Assembly: GCA_000719695.1 (NCBI GenBank)
Contig: JOHN01000005.1
Location: 119,105-183,104, forward strand
DNA from: Streptomyces sp. NRRL F-6131
Lineage (GTDB): Bacteria; Actinomycetota; Actinomycetes; Streptomycetales; Streptomycetaceae
Length of the DNA stretch: 64,000 bases
Direction: 5' to 3'
Part shown: piece by piece, positions 44,920 to 53,238 of the stretch
Layout of the letters: each line of letters opens with the position of its first letter
Numbering within the stretch: the first letter of the stretch is position 1
Translations under genes and position numbers: made by a program
The notes under the pieces: model-generated
The model's input: the letters and a program-made list of their open reading frames with translations, nothing else
What the model was told of the DNA's origin: nothing
Databases searched by the model: none

Positions 44920-44952
44920 GGATCGGCGGCGGATCGGCGGCGGATCGGCGGC
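44920..44952. repeat. Three perfect 11-bp tandem repeats
   Basis: GGATCGGCGGC is repeated three times without a mismatch in the lhr 3' flank, between two terminator hairpins. Same period as the array at 18158-18201 but a different sequence. Confidence 0.9.
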
Positions 44953-45052
44953 AGCGGGCCGATGGGCCGGAAAGGGCCCTGGAAGAGACCGAAAAGCAGC
45001 CCCGGTCCGGACGAACGACGCCGTGCACCGGCTGACCGGCCCCGGACGCACG

Positions 45053-45090
45053 ACGAGGGCCGCGGGACCTCAAGGTCCCGCGGCCCTCGT
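45053..45090. terminator. Perfect 18-bp hairpin before the 45101 gene stop
   Basis: Positions 45053-45070 (ACGAGGGCCGCGGGACCT) and 45073-45090 are perfect reverse complements with a nominal 2-nt loop. It lies 11 nt beyond the stop of the minus-strand gene at 45101 and also blocks read-through from lhr. Confidence 0.8.
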
Positions 45091-45100
45091 CCGCGTTCTG

Positions 45101-45394
45101 TCACCCGACCGGAGGTTCGGCCTCCGGCCGTGGGTCCGGTTCACCCGTCCGACGTCGGGTCGGGCCGGTGGACCACCGGTCGGCGTGGACCGGGATCAAC
45201 CCGAGGCCCCAGCCGCCGGCCGCCAACAGGCCCAGCATCGCGCCGTCGGGCAATCGCCCGGCTCCGGTCGCCAACCACCAGCCGAACCCGACGGCCAGGA
45301 CCGTCAGGAGGACCAGGACCACCGGACCCCGCCGGGACCGCACCCGCCGGAGCCGTATTCGAGCCCCGGCACGCATCGCCGCCGCACTCCGCAC
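45101..45394 (-). CDS. Small membrane protein, two predicted helices
   Basis: Unrecognised 97-residue protein. A basic N-terminus (RAGARIRLRRVRSRRG) precedes two hydrophobic segments at about 24-42 and 51-70 (LLAAGGWGLGLIPV). The tail is Arg/Pro-rich and hydrophilic. The GTG at 45394 has GGAGG 6 nt upstream, which decides the start over the ATG at 45376. It lies 52 nt downstream of clgR on the same strand and may be co-transcribed. No functional motif is visible. Confidence 0.75.
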   Translation of the reverse strand: MRSAAAMRAGARIRLRRVRSRRGPVVLVLLTVLAVGFGWWLATGAGRLPDGAMLGLLAAGGWGLGLIPVHADRWSTGPTRRRTGEPDPRPEAEPPVG

Positions 45395-45446
45395 GACCGC
45401 CTCCTTCGCTCAACCCGGGCTGGATGCAACCCGTTCCGAGGCCAGG

Positions 45447-45815
45447 TCAGGCGGCGACCACGTCCATCGCGGCGGCCTTGGGCGAGATGTTCGCCCGGTC
45501 GGTACCGGGGGCCGGCAGCGGTACCGGTTCGAGCACCGGCCTCAGCAGTTCACCTTCGGAGAGGGTGGCCATCGCCGCAAGTTCGGCGAGCGACAGTTCG
45601 TCGCTGACCTCGCGCATGACCTCGGACATCCGGACGTCGAGTGCGTCGCAGATGGCGGAGAGCAGCTCCGAGGAGGCCTCCTTCTGTCCCCGCTCGACCT
45701 CGGAGAGGTACCCGAGCGAAACCCTGGCGGCCGCCGACACCTCGCGGAGTGTGCGGCCCTGGCGCTGGCGCTGCCGACGCAGTACATCGCCCAGTAGGCG
45801 ACGGAGCAGGATCAT
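45447..45815 (-). CDS. clgR: ClgR, transcriptional activator of Clp protease genes
   Basis: 122-residue XRE-family regulator that activates clpP1P2, clpC and lon in actinobacteria. The Cro/CI-type helix-turn-helix spans about 10-65 ([20 protein letters not shown] and [17 protein letters not shown]). The start [12 protein letters not shown] is that of Streptomyces ClgR. The C-terminus ends VVAA, like the ClgR degron that makes the protein its own Clp substrate. The ATG at 45815 has GGAGGGAGG upstream. The same-strand order rimO, pgsA, cinA, clgR parallels the pgsA-cinA-clgR cluster of mycobacteria. Confidence 0.93.
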   Translation of the reverse strand: MILLRRLLGDVLRRQRQRQGRTLREVSAAARVSLGYLSEVERGQKEASSELLSAICDALDVRMSEVMREVSDELSLAELAAMATLSEGELLRPVLEPVPLPAPGTDRANISPKAAAMDVVAA

Positions 45816-46054
45816 CGGTGCCTCCCTCCTCGGACTGCGGATCGAGATGTCACGCCCCCACCGTACCGCCTTGCCCGCTTCGCGTGCGGGGACCATGGTC
45901 GTGTTCACTCTGGGCTGCAAGGCTGTCCCCTCCCCTGTTTCGGTGTCGCACCCGGGCCGGCGGGCACCTCGTCGTACCCTCCGGGCGGCACCTGGTCACC
46001 ACCGCGCCACTCGTTCGCCACCTGGTTTCTGCCCAACCGGGACCCCCGATGTAA

Positions 46055-46072
46055 CACGATCCTGCAGTCGTG
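46055..46072. promoter_or_regulatory. Inverted repeat in the clgR-cinA gap
   Basis: CACGA (46055-46059) and TCGTG (46068-46072) flank an 8-nt centre containing CTGCAG, about 240 nt upstream of clgR. The 453-bp gap (45816-46268) is long for this region and must hold the clgR promoter, but I cannot pick out a convincing -35/-10 pair. Confidence 0.3.
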
Positions 46073-46226
46073 CGATGCCCGCACGCCAGTTCGGCAGATC
46101 TCGGTTCGGTGGAGATCCTGCGCACGGCCCCCGGCGGGTGCCCGGGGAGGCGGCGGTGCGCGGGCGGTGGGACGGACAGCGGGACGAACGGTGGGAGTGG
46201 TGCGGACGACGGCCCGGTGGGTGGGC

Positions 46227-46270
46227 GTGCTCGGTGCGGGTGTGCTCTTGTGCTCGGTGCGGGCGTGCTC
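46227..46270. repeat. 21-bp direct repeat at the 3' end of cinA
   Basis: Positions 46227-46247 and 46250-46270 are copies of a 21-bp GTGCTCGGTGCGGG(T/C)GTGCTC unit differing at one base and separated by 2 bp. The second copy ends within the cinA stop codon; a degenerate third half follows in the gene. Confidence 0.8.
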
Positions 46271-46913
46271 AGTGCGTGGGCGGACCGGACGGGAGCCGCC
46301 CGACGAGCAGCTCCAGAGCGGCGGTCACCGCCCCGTGACGGATTGTGGCACGCTCCCCCGACAACCGGGGCGAACTGACCAGACTTCCCCCCGGGCCCGC
46401 CACCGCGAGGTGTACCGTGCCGACCGACTGCCCGTCCTGCGGCTCGGGGCCGGCCACCCCGGTCGTCGCGACCCCGTAGGTGGCACCGAGCAGCTTCCGC
46501 ACGCCCTCCGCCATCTGCCGGGCCACCACCGGGTGGACCGGGCCGTGGACGGCCAGCAGGCCCTCGTCGACGCCGAGCACCGAGGCCTTCAGTTCGGTCG
46601 CGTAGGCCGTCACCGACCCCCGGAAGGTCGCGGACGCCCCGGGGACGTCCACCAGCGCGGCCGCCAGCAGTCCACCGGTCAGCGACTCCGCGACGGCCAC
46701 CGTGCCGCCCTCCGCCCGCAGCGCGGCGTGCGCCCGCTCGGCCAGCCCCAGGTCCACCGACCCGTCCGTCGACCCGTCGCCCGGGCCGTCCCCCGACCCG
46801 TACACCGGCCCGTTCACCGGCTGCCGCGCCCCCTCGTGCTCGTGCTGCGGCCCCTGCTGCGCCCCGTCGTCCGACCCGATCGCGGCCCGCACCGTCCCGG
46901 CTCTACCGCTCAT
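46269..46913 (-). CDS. cinA: CinA C-terminal domain protein (PncC-like amidohydrolase)
   Basis: 214 residues, C-terminal CinA/PncC domain only; the N-terminal molybdopterin-like domain is absent. The domain starts near 55 with LAERAHAALRAEGGTVAVAE over two elements, then ESLTGGLLAAALVDVPGAS and the ATTGVAGPEPQDG motif near 150. PncC hydrolyses NMN to nicotinate mononucleotide. The first ~50 residues are a Gly/Asp-rich low-complexity stretch with GDGPGDGSTDGS. It lies between pgsA (94 nt upstream) and clgR. Confidence 0.9.
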   Translation of the reverse strand: MSGRAGTVRAAIGSDDGAQQGPQHEHEGARQPVNGPVYGSGDGPGDGSTDGSVDLGLAERAHAALRAEGGTVAVAESLTGGLLAAALVDVPGASATFRGSVTAYATELKASVLGVDEGLLAVHGPVHPVVARQMAEGVRKLLGATYGVATTGVAGPEPQDGQSVGTVHLAVAGPGGSLVSSPRLSGERATIRHGAVTAALELLVGRLPSGPPTH

Positions 46914-47007
46914 CCCGACGTCCCTCCCTCGCGCTCCCCCGGGCCCGCCCCGGAGTACCCGCCATTGTGGGCCCGGAGGGCCGTCGGGGGGCCGCTTCGG
47001 CCCGACT

Positions 47008-47646
47008 TCACCCGGCCGTGCGTCGCGCGGCCAGGCCCTCCCGGCGCAGGCGCAACGCCTGCCCCACGTAGTCCAGCGCGGTGCCCACCGTCAGCAGCAC
47101 CGCGACCCCCATCAGCACGGCCCGGGCGGTGGCCAGCCAGCCGGTCAGCTCCAGGACGTACATGCCGACCGCGATGCCCTGGGTGAGCGTCTTGATCTTG
47201 CCGCCCCGGCTGGCCGGGATGACGCCGAAACGGATCACCCAGAACCGCATCAGCGTGATGCCGAGTTCGCGGGCCAGGATCACCACGGTGATCCACCAGG
47301 GCAGGTCCCCCAGCACCGACAGCCCGATCAGCGCGGCACCCATGATCGCCTTGTCGGCGATCGGGTCGGCGATCTTGCCGAAGTCGGTGACCAGCCCCTT
47401 GCGCCGGGCCAGCTCGCCGTCGAACAGGTCGGTGATCATCGCGATGGCGAAGGAGGCCCAGGCCACCGAACGCCACTTGGGGTCGTGGCCGCCCTCGGCG
47501 AACAGCAGGGTCACGAAGACCGGGACCAGCAGCAGCCGGACCATGGTCAGCACGTTCGCGATGTTCCAGATCCCGGGCGCCGGAGGCACCGCGGCCGCCG
47601 GTCTGCCCGGGTGGGCCGCGGTCGGGGCGCCGGGCCCCTGGGTCAT
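47008..47646 (-). CDS. pgsA: CDP-diacylglycerol-glycerol-3-phosphate phosphatidyltransferase
   Basis: Inner-membrane enzyme making phosphatidylglycerophosphate (or phosphatidylinositol phosphate in some actinobacterial paralogues). The 212 residues carry the CDP-alcohol phosphotransferase motif DG-x2-AR-x8-G-x3-D-x3-D, complete from DGELARRKG to IADPIAD near 75-97, plus four to five hydrophobic helices. A 28-residue Pro/Ala N-terminus is cytoplasmic. Its ATG overlaps the rimO stop by 4 nt (ATGA), so the two are translationally coupled. Confidence 0.92.
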   Translation of the reverse strand: MTQGPGAPTAAHPGRPAAAVPPAPGIWNIANVLTMVRLLLVPVFVTLLFAEGGHDPKWRSVAWASFAIAMITDLFDGELARRKGLVTDFGKIADPIADKAIMGAALIGLSVLGDLPWWITVVILARELGITLMRFWVIRFGVIPASRGGKIKTLTQGIAVGMYVLELTGWLATARAVLMGVAVLLTVGTALDYVGQALRLRREGLAARRTAG

Positions 47647-49115
47647 GCCCCGGCTCCCGGCGCCCGGCGGACCCGCACCTGCTCCAGCGCCTCGGCGACC
47701 AGGTCGACGCCCTCGCTGGCGACCACCCGGGCCCGGTAGAACTGCCCGACCTCGGGGTCGTCGAGGCCGAGGAGCGTGGTGGCGCCGTCCGTCTCGGGGG
47801 CCTGGTGGGCGGCGCGGCCCTCGACCAGGTCGCCGTCGACGAACTCGACCAGCACCTCGATCTCGGTGCCGATCCGCTGCTCGGCGCGCTGGGCGGTCAT
47901 CTCCTCGGCGAGCCGGCTGAGCCGGGCCAGCCGGTCGGCGACGACCTCCTCCGGCAGCTTGTCCTCGTAGGTGGCCGCCTCGGTGCCGTCCTCGTCCGAG
48001 TAGCCGAAGACGCCGATCGCGTCCAGCCCGGCGTTGGTGACGAACCGCTCCAGCTCGGCGAAGTCCTCCTCGGTCTCGCCGGGGAAGCCGACGATGAAGT
48101 TGGACCGGGCGCCGGCCTGCGGGGCCTTGCCGCGGATGGTGCCGAGCAGCTCCAGGAACTGGTCGGTGGAGCCGAAGCGGCGCATCCGGCGCAGCACGGC
48201 CGGCGCGGAGTGCTGGAACGACAGGTCGAAGTAGGGCACCACGTCGGCGGTGCCGGTCATCGCGTCGATCAGCCCGGGGCGCATCTCGGCGGGCTGCAGG
48301 TAGGAGACCCGGACCCGCTCGACGCCGTCGACCGCGGCGATCTCGGTGAGCAGGGTCTCCAGCAGGCGGATGTCGCCGAGGTCCTTGCCGTACGAGGTGT
48401 TGTTCTCGCTGACCAGGACGACCTCGCGGACGCCCTCCCCGGCCAGCCACTGGGCCTCCTGCAGGACGTCCGAGGGGCGGCGGGAGATGAACGAGCCGCG
48501 GAAGGCGGGGATGGCGCAGAAGGAGCAGCGCCGGTCGCAGCCGGAGGCGAGCTTGACGGAGGCGACGGGGCTGTCGTCCAGGCGCTTGCGCAGGGTGCGC
48601 GGCCCGGAGGCGGGCGCGACGCCCTCCGGCAGGTCCTCGGGGGCGCCGTGGCCGGGCAGGGCCACCTCGGTGGCGGCGGCCTGGCGTTCGACGGGGCTCA
48701 GGGGAAGCAGCTTGCGGCGGTCGCGCGGCAGGTGCGGGGCGTGGTGGCCGCCGGACAGGATGGTCTGCAGACGGTCGGAGATGTCCGAGTAGTCGTCGAA
48801 GCCGAGCACACCGTCGGCCTCGGGCAGCGCGTCGGCCAGCTCCTTGCCGTAGCGCTCGGCCATGCAGCCGACCGCGACGACCGCCTGGGTGCGGCCGTGA
48901 CCCTTGAGGTCGTTGGCCTCCAGGAGGGCGTCGACGGAGTCCTTCTTGGCGGCCTCGACGAAGCCACAGGTGTTGACGACGGCGACGTCGGCTTCGGCTG
49001 CGTCGTCCACGAGCAACCAGCCGTCGGCCTCCAGTCGCCCGGCGAGTTCCTCGGAGTCCACCTCGTTGCGGGCGCATCCGAGCGTGACAAGGGCGACAGT
49101 ACGGCGATCAGGCAT
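47643..49115 (-). CDS. rimO: Ribosomal protein S12 methylthiotransferase
   Basis: Radical-SAM enzyme that methylthiolates an aspartate of ribosomal protein S12; paralogue of MiaB. In 490 residues the UPF0004 cysteines are in [12 protein letters not shown] (the RimO form), VNTCGF and GCMAER. The radical-SAM cluster CDRRCSFC is near 195, and a TRAM domain ends the protein. A 70-residue loop around 125-185 is longer than in E. coli. The ATG at 49115 lies 7 nt after TAATCT with no ribosome-binding site, a clear leaderless arrangement. First gene of rimO-pgsA. Confidence 0.95.
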   Translation of the reverse strand: MPDRRTVALVTLGCARNEVDSEELAGRLEADGWLLVDDAAEADVAVVNTCGFVEAAKKDSVDALLEANDLKGHGRTQAVVAVGCMAERYGKELADALPEADGVLGFDDYSDISDRLQTILSGGHHAPHLPRDRRKLLPLSPVERQAAATEVALPGHGAPEDLPEGVAPASGPRTLRKRLDDSPVASVKLASGCDRRCSFCAIPAFRGSFISRRPSDVLQEAQWLAGEGVREVVLVSENNTSYGKDLGDIRLLETLLTEIAAVDGVERVRVSYLQPAEMRPGLIDAMTGTADVVPYFDLSFQHSAPAVLRRMRRFGSTDQFLELLGTIRGKAPQAGARSNFIVGFPGETEEDFAELERFVTNAGLDAIGVFGYSDEDGTEAATYEDKLPEEVVADRLARLSRLAEEMTAQRAEQRIGTEIEVLVEFVDGDLVEGRAAHQAPETDGATTLLGLDDPEVGQFYRARVVASEGVDLVAEALEQVRVRRAPGAGA

Positions 49116-49122
49116 AGGGCCA

Positions 49123-49128
49123 AGATTA
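49123..49128 (-). promoter_or_regulatory. -10 box for leaderless rimO
   Basis: TAATCT (TANNNT) ends 7 nt before the rimO ATG, placing the transcript start at the A of ATG. The window between has no Shine-Dalgarno sequence. Confidence 0.65.
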
Positions 49129-49174
49129 ACGCGCGGCCGCCGGAGCCGTTCGCCCCGGAGGCCGCGCGCCCCGT

Positions 49175-49194
49175 CCGGCCGGGTTCCCGGCCGG
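49175..49194 (-). terminator. Terminator after the RodZ-like gene
   Basis: CCGGCCGGG (49175-49183) and CCCGGCCGG (49186-49194) form a perfect 9-bp stem with a nominal TT loop, 17 nt after the stop of the RodZ-like gene and upstream of the rimO promoter. Confidence 0.6.
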
Positions 49195-49211
49195 TCCGAC
49201 GCCCCTCCCGA

Positions 49212-50084
49212 TCAGCCCGCCTGCGGGTCGCCGGGGGTGTACGTGACGTGCACCACCTGGCCGTTCTTGCCCGCCGGACCCAGGTCCTTGCCGTTGACGT
49301 ACACGTGCACGGCGCCCGCGTTGCCGATCACCAGCTTGATCTGCTTGGGGTCGGTGAAGGTCTGGTCCTGACCTTCCTCGATGTTGTTCTGGAACAGCGA
49401 CTTCCCGCCGCCGTCCACCGCCGAGACCCAGCTGGTGTCCTTCTCGGCGACCAGCTTCACGGTGACCTTGTCGGCCGGGGCGGCGGCGATCGCGGCGGCG
49501 CTGGGCGCCGGCGCGGGCGGCTGCACGGTCGGGGTGGGCGCCGGGGCCACCGGGGCGACCGAGCCGGTGCCGGAGCCGGAGGGCAGCGGGGCGCTGGCGG
49601 AGCCGGTGGTGCCGGCGCCGCTCTTGCCGCTCACCAGGTTGAAGCCGATGATCCCGACGACCGCGACGATCGCGGCGACCATCGCCGCCGTCCAGTTCGG
49701 CCGGCCCCGGCCGGGGACCTTGATCGGGCCGCTCTCGATCAGCTCGGTGGGCCGCCGGGAAGCCGGGGAGCCGCCGTGCGCGGCGTCGTAGCGGGCCACC
49801 AGGGCCTCGCCGTCGACGCCGACCAGCTGGGCGATCGCCCGGATGTGGCCGCGGGCGTAGAAGTCGCCGCCGCACCGTCCGAAGTCGTCCTCCTCGATGG
49901 CGTGCACGATCGGCACCCGCACCCGGGTGGCACTGCTCACCTGATCCACCGTGAACCCGGCGTCGATCCGGGCGGCGGACAGCACCCGCCCGATGCTCGG
50001 GGCATCGGCGGACTGTTCCGCGGCCCCGGAGGGCACGGCGGACGACGCGGCGTTCTCGCGGTCGGGGGACTTGCCGATGGTCAC
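49212..50084 (-). CDS. RodZ-like protein: helix-turn-helix, one membrane helix, DUF4115
   Basis: 290-residue bitopic membrane protein. An N-terminal HTH_25 domain (about 28-105: IGRVLSAARIDAGFTVDQVS, IVHAIEEDDF) resembles RodZ, which links MreB to the wall machinery. One transmembrane helix (AAMVAAIVAVVGIIGFNLV) is near 135-155. A Ser/Pro/Ala linker and a C-terminal beta-domain (DUF4115, about 205-290) follow. Starts at the GTG at 50084, with AAAGG about 8 nt upstream. It lies between ftsK and rimO, the usual streptomycete position. Whether it binds MreB or DNA is not shown by sequence. Confidence 0.82.
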   Translation of the reverse strand: MTIGKSPDRENAASSAVPSGAAEQSADAPSIGRVLSAARIDAGFTVDQVSSATRVRVPIVHAIEEDDFGRCGGDFYARGHIRAIAQLVGVDGEALVARYDAAHGGSPASRRPTELIESGPIKVPGRGRPNWTAAMVAAIVAVVGIIGFNLVSGKSGAGTTGSASAPLPSGSGTGSVAPVAPAPTPTVQPPAPAPSAAAIAAAPADKVTVKLVAEKDTSWVSAVDGGGKSLFQNNIEEGQDQTFTDPKQIKLVIGNAGAVHVYVNGKDLGPAGKNGQVVHVTYTPGDPQAG

Positions 50085-50124
50085 GGTGCACGCCTTTCGA
50101 GCGGTTGGCCACCTGCTGGGGAAC

Positions 50125-50155
50125 AGTCTAGGGGCGTGGGCGGATCGTTTCTCAA
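50125..50155 (-). promoter_or_regulatory. Possible promoter of the RodZ-like gene
   Basis: TTGAGA (50150-50155) and TAGACT (50125-50130) with a 19-bp spacer, about 40 nt upstream of the GTG start. The spacing is one base longer than ideal. Confidence 0.4.
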
Positions 50156-50204
50156 GCGGAACAGGCCCGAATGCGCTCGCCCGCCCCGGCTCGGGGCCGG
50201 GCGT

Positions 50205-50250
50205 GCACTGACCGCCCGTCAGTGCGGGGGCCGCCGTCTCCGGGGCCCCC
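50205..50250 (-). terminator. Two consecutive hairpins downstream of ftsK
   Basis: GCACTGAC (50205-50212) pairs with GTCAGTGC (50218-50225), and GGGGGCC (50226-50232) with GGCCCCC (50244-50250). The pair lies 140-185 nt past the ftsK stop and fills the middle of the 50085-50390 gap. The rest of the gap is the promoter of the RodZ-like gene. Confidence 0.6.
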
Positions 50251-50390
50251 GTACCGGGGCGGCACATCGGCCGTCGCCCGTGGGACGCCGTGCGCATCCG
50301 ATCGGTTCCGCACCGGCCGCCTACCCCCGTCCGAACGGGTGAACACCCGTCAGCGTCCCGGACGCCCCCCGGACGCCCCCGGGGGCGCGC

Positions 50391-53081
50391 TCAGCCGCGG
50401 ATGGTGACGATCACCGCGTCCAGCTCGTCCGGCTTGACCAGGACGTCACGGGCCTTGGAGCCCTCGCTCGGCCCCACGATGCCGCGCGACTCCATGAGGT
50501 CCATCAGCCGGCCGGCCTTGGCGAAGCCGACCCGCAGCTTGCGCTGCAGCATCGAGGTGGAGCCGAACTGGGTGGAGACGACCAGCTCGGCCGCCTGGAT
50601 CAACAGCTCCAGGTCGTCGCCGATCTCCTCGTCGATCTCCTTCTTCGGCCCGCCGCCGACCGTCACGTCGTCGCGGTAGACGGCCGACAGCTGCTCCTTG
50701 CAGTGCTGCACCACCGCGGCGATCTCGGCCTCGGTGACGAACGCGCCCTGCATGCGGATCGGCTTGCTCGCGCCCATCGGCAGGAACAGCGCGTCGCCCT
50801 TGCCGATCAGCTTCTCCGCGCCGGGCTGGTCCAGGATGACCCGGGAGTCGGCCATCGCCGAAGTGGCGAAGGCGAGCCGGGACGGCACGTTGGCCTTGAT
50901 CAGACCGGTGACCACGTCCACCGAGGGCCGCTGGGTGGCGAGCACCAGGTGGATGCCGGCCGCGCGGGCCAGCTGGGTGATCCGGACCACCGAGTCCTCG
51001 ACGTCGCGCGGCGCGACCATCATGAGGTCGGCCAGCTCGTCGACGATCACCAGCAGGTACGGGTACGGCGTCAGCTCGCGCTCGCTGCCGAGCGGCGGGG
51101 TGACGGTGCCGGCCCGGACCGCCGCGTTGAAGTCGTCCACGTGGCGGAAGCCGAACGCGGCGAGGTCGTCGTAGCGCATGTCCATCTCGCGGACCACCCA
51201 CTGGAGGGCCTCGGCGGCCTTCTTCGGGTTGGTGATGATCGGCGTGATGAGGTGCGGGATGCCCTCGTACGCGGTCAGCTCGACCCGCTTGGGGTCGACC
51301 AGCACCATCCGCACCTCGTCCGGGGTGGCCCGGGCGAGGATCGAGGTGATCAGGCAGTTGATGCAGGACGACTTGCCCGCGCCGGTCGCGCCGGCCACCA
51401 GGATGTGCGGCATCTTGGCGAGGTTGGCCATCACGGTGTGGCCCTCGACGTCCTTGCCCATGCCGACGACCATCGGGTGGGTGTCCTCGGCCGCGGTGCG
51501 CGAGCGCAGCAGGTCGCCGAGGTTGACCATCTCGCGGTCCCGGTTCGGGATCTCGATGCCGACCGCGGACTTCCCCGGGATCGGGCTGATGATCCGCACG
51601 TCCGCGCTGGCCACCGCGTACGCGATGTTCTTGGCGAGCGCGGTGATCCGCTCGACCTTGACGGCCGGGCCCAGCTCGACCTCGTAGCGGGTGACCGTCG
51701 GGCCGCGGGTGAAGCCGGTCACCCGGGCGTCCACCTTGAACTCGCCGAAGGTCCCGGTGAGCTGGGCCACCACCTCGTCGTTGAGGGCGCTGCGGGCCTT
51801 GGCCGGGCCGCCGCGCTCCAGCAGGTCGAGCGGGGGCAGCGCGTAGGTGAGGCCCTCCCCGAGCTGGAGCTGCTCCATCCGGACCGGCGCCGGACCGTGC
51901 TCCTCGGCGGCGCCGGGGCCCCCGCCGGTGCGGGCGGCCGGCACGGCGGGCTCCTCCGGCGGGGCGGTGCGGTCCTGCACCTGGTGCATCATGTCCGCCA
52001 CCGCCGAGGAGGCGGGCACGCCGTAGACCAGCGCGCCGTCCAGGTCGGCGGCGGCGCCGGCGGCGATGTTCCGGGTGGCGTACGGGTCCAGGGGCTCCTT
52101 GGCGAACATGTCCGGCCCGGCGGACTCCCCGTCCGGCTCCGGCTTCCGCCGGCGGCGGCGCCGGCGGGCGCCCACCTCGTCCGAGGGGTCGTCCTCGCCG
52201 GAGTCCACGGTGAAGGGCAGGGCCGCGGGGTCGGCGTCCTCGGGCGGTTCGTGGGAGAACTCACGCTCCGGCGTGCGCCCCCCGTGCCCGGTGTCCTGCG
52301 GGCCGGCCTCGACCACGCCCAGCCGGACGCCGACCGCGCGCATCCGCTCCGGGATCCGGTTGACCGGGGTGGCGGTGGTGACCAGCAGGCCGAAGAAGGC
52401 GAGCAGCAGGAGCAGCGGCACCGCCAGGGCCGGTCCGGCGGCGGCCATCATCGGGGTGGACGCGGCCCAGCCGATGATCCCGCCGGCGGTCCTTATCCGG
52501 GTCGCGCCGCTGCCCATCACGGGCGCGCCGCAGCCGATGTGGACCAGGCCGAGCACCCCGACCAGCAGGGTGCTCAGACCGATCATGATCCGCCCGTTGG
52601 CCTCCGGCAGCTCCGGGTGGCGCATCAGCCGGACCGCCACCGCGGCCAGCAGGAAGGGCACCAGCACGTCCAGCCGGCCGAACAGGCCGGAGACCACGTT
52701 GGTGGCCGCCTCGCCCAGCCAGCCCTGCGGGCTGAACCAGGTGCCGGCGGCGGTGACCAGGGCCAGCGCGAGCAGCAGCAGGCCGACGCCGTCCTTGCGG
52801 TGCGCCGGGTCGAGGTTCTTCGCGCCGTCGCCGAAACCGCGGAAGACCGCGCCGATGCCGTGCGCCGTCCCGAGCCAGAGGGCGCGCACGGCGCGGAAGA
52901 GTATCGGCCGGGGCGCGGGGGGCGGCGGGGCGGCCGGCTTGGCCGCCGTCCGCTTCGCCGGGGCGGCCTTCTTGGCGGCCGCCTTCTTCGCGGGCGGCTT
53001 GGCCGGAGCCTTCGCCACGGCCTTCTTGGACGGTCCCGGACTCGGGTTGCGTGCCGCGCTTCCGGGCGTACGTGTGGCCAT
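50391..53081 (-). CDS. ftsK: DNA translocase FtsK/SpoIIIE
   Basis: Septal DNA pump that clears chromosomes during sporulation septation, 896 residues. A Lys/Ala/Pro-rich N-terminus (1-60) precedes four membrane helices in about 98-240. A charged linker holds GARRRRRRRKPEPDG. The alpha-beta motor has Walker A GATGAGKSS near 567 and Walker B LLVIVDELADLMM near 685, and the gamma winged helix closes the protein (STSMLQRKLRVGFAKAGRLM). The ATG at 53081 lacks a good ribosome-binding site; TAGGCT lies 8 nt upstream, so the mRNA may be leaderless. Confidence 0.96.
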   Translation of the reverse strand: MATRTPGSAARNPSPGPSKKAVAKAPAKPPAKKAAAKKAAPAKRTAAKPAAPPPPAPRPILFRAVRALWLGTAHGIGAVFRGFGDGAKNLDPAHRKDGVGLLLLALALVTAAGTWFSPQGWLGEAATNVVSGLFGRLDVLVPFLLAAVAVRLMRHPELPEANGRIMIGLSTLLVGVLGLVHIGCGAPVMGSGATRIRTAGGIIGWAASTPMMAAAGPALAVPLLLLLAFFGLLVTTATPVNRIPERMRAVGVRLGVVEAGPQDTGHGGRTPEREFSHEPPEDADPAALPFTVDSGEDDPSDEVGARRRRRRRKPEPDGESAGPDMFAKEPLDPYATRNIAAGAAADLDGALVYGVPASSAVADMMHQVQDRTAPPEEPAVPAARTGGGPGAAEEHGPAPVRMEQLQLGEGLTYALPPLDLLERGGPAKARSALNDEVVAQLTGTFGEFKVDARVTGFTRGPTVTRYEVELGPAVKVERITALAKNIAYAVASADVRIISPIPGKSAVGIEIPNRDREMVNLGDLLRSRTAAEDTHPMVVGMGKDVEGHTVMANLAKMPHILVAGATGAGKSSCINCLITSILARATPDEVRMVLVDPKRVELTAYEGIPHLITPIITNPKKAAEALQWVVREMDMRYDDLAAFGFRHVDDFNAAVRAGTVTPPLGSERELTPYPYLLVIVDELADLMMVAPRDVEDSVVRITQLARAAGIHLVLATQRPSVDVVTGLIKANVPSRLAFATSAMADSRVILDQPGAEKLIGKGDALFLPMGASKPIRMQGAFVTEAEIAAVVQHCKEQLSAVYRDDVTVGGGPKKEIDEEIGDDLELLIQAAELVVSTQFGSTSMLQRKLRVGFAKAGRLMDLMESRGIVGPSEGSKARDVLVKPDELDAVIVTIRG

Positions 53082-53089
53082 GGGTCAGC

Positions 53090-53095
53090 AGCCTA
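53090..53095 (-). promoter_or_regulatory. -10 box for leaderless ftsK
   Basis: TAGGCT (TANNNT) lies 8 nt upstream of the ftsK ATG without an intervening Shine-Dalgarno sequence. Confidence 0.4.
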
Positions 53096-53238
53096 CCGGG
53101 GCGCACCAGCTGTGCCCATGTCGTCCGGCCGGGGTGCCCGGACGTGTCGCCGACACACCGTCACGGCGGTCGTGTTCACCCGGACGGGCGAGCGCCGGGG
53201 CCCGACGGGAGGCCGCCGGGCCCGGGCCCGGGGCGCGC

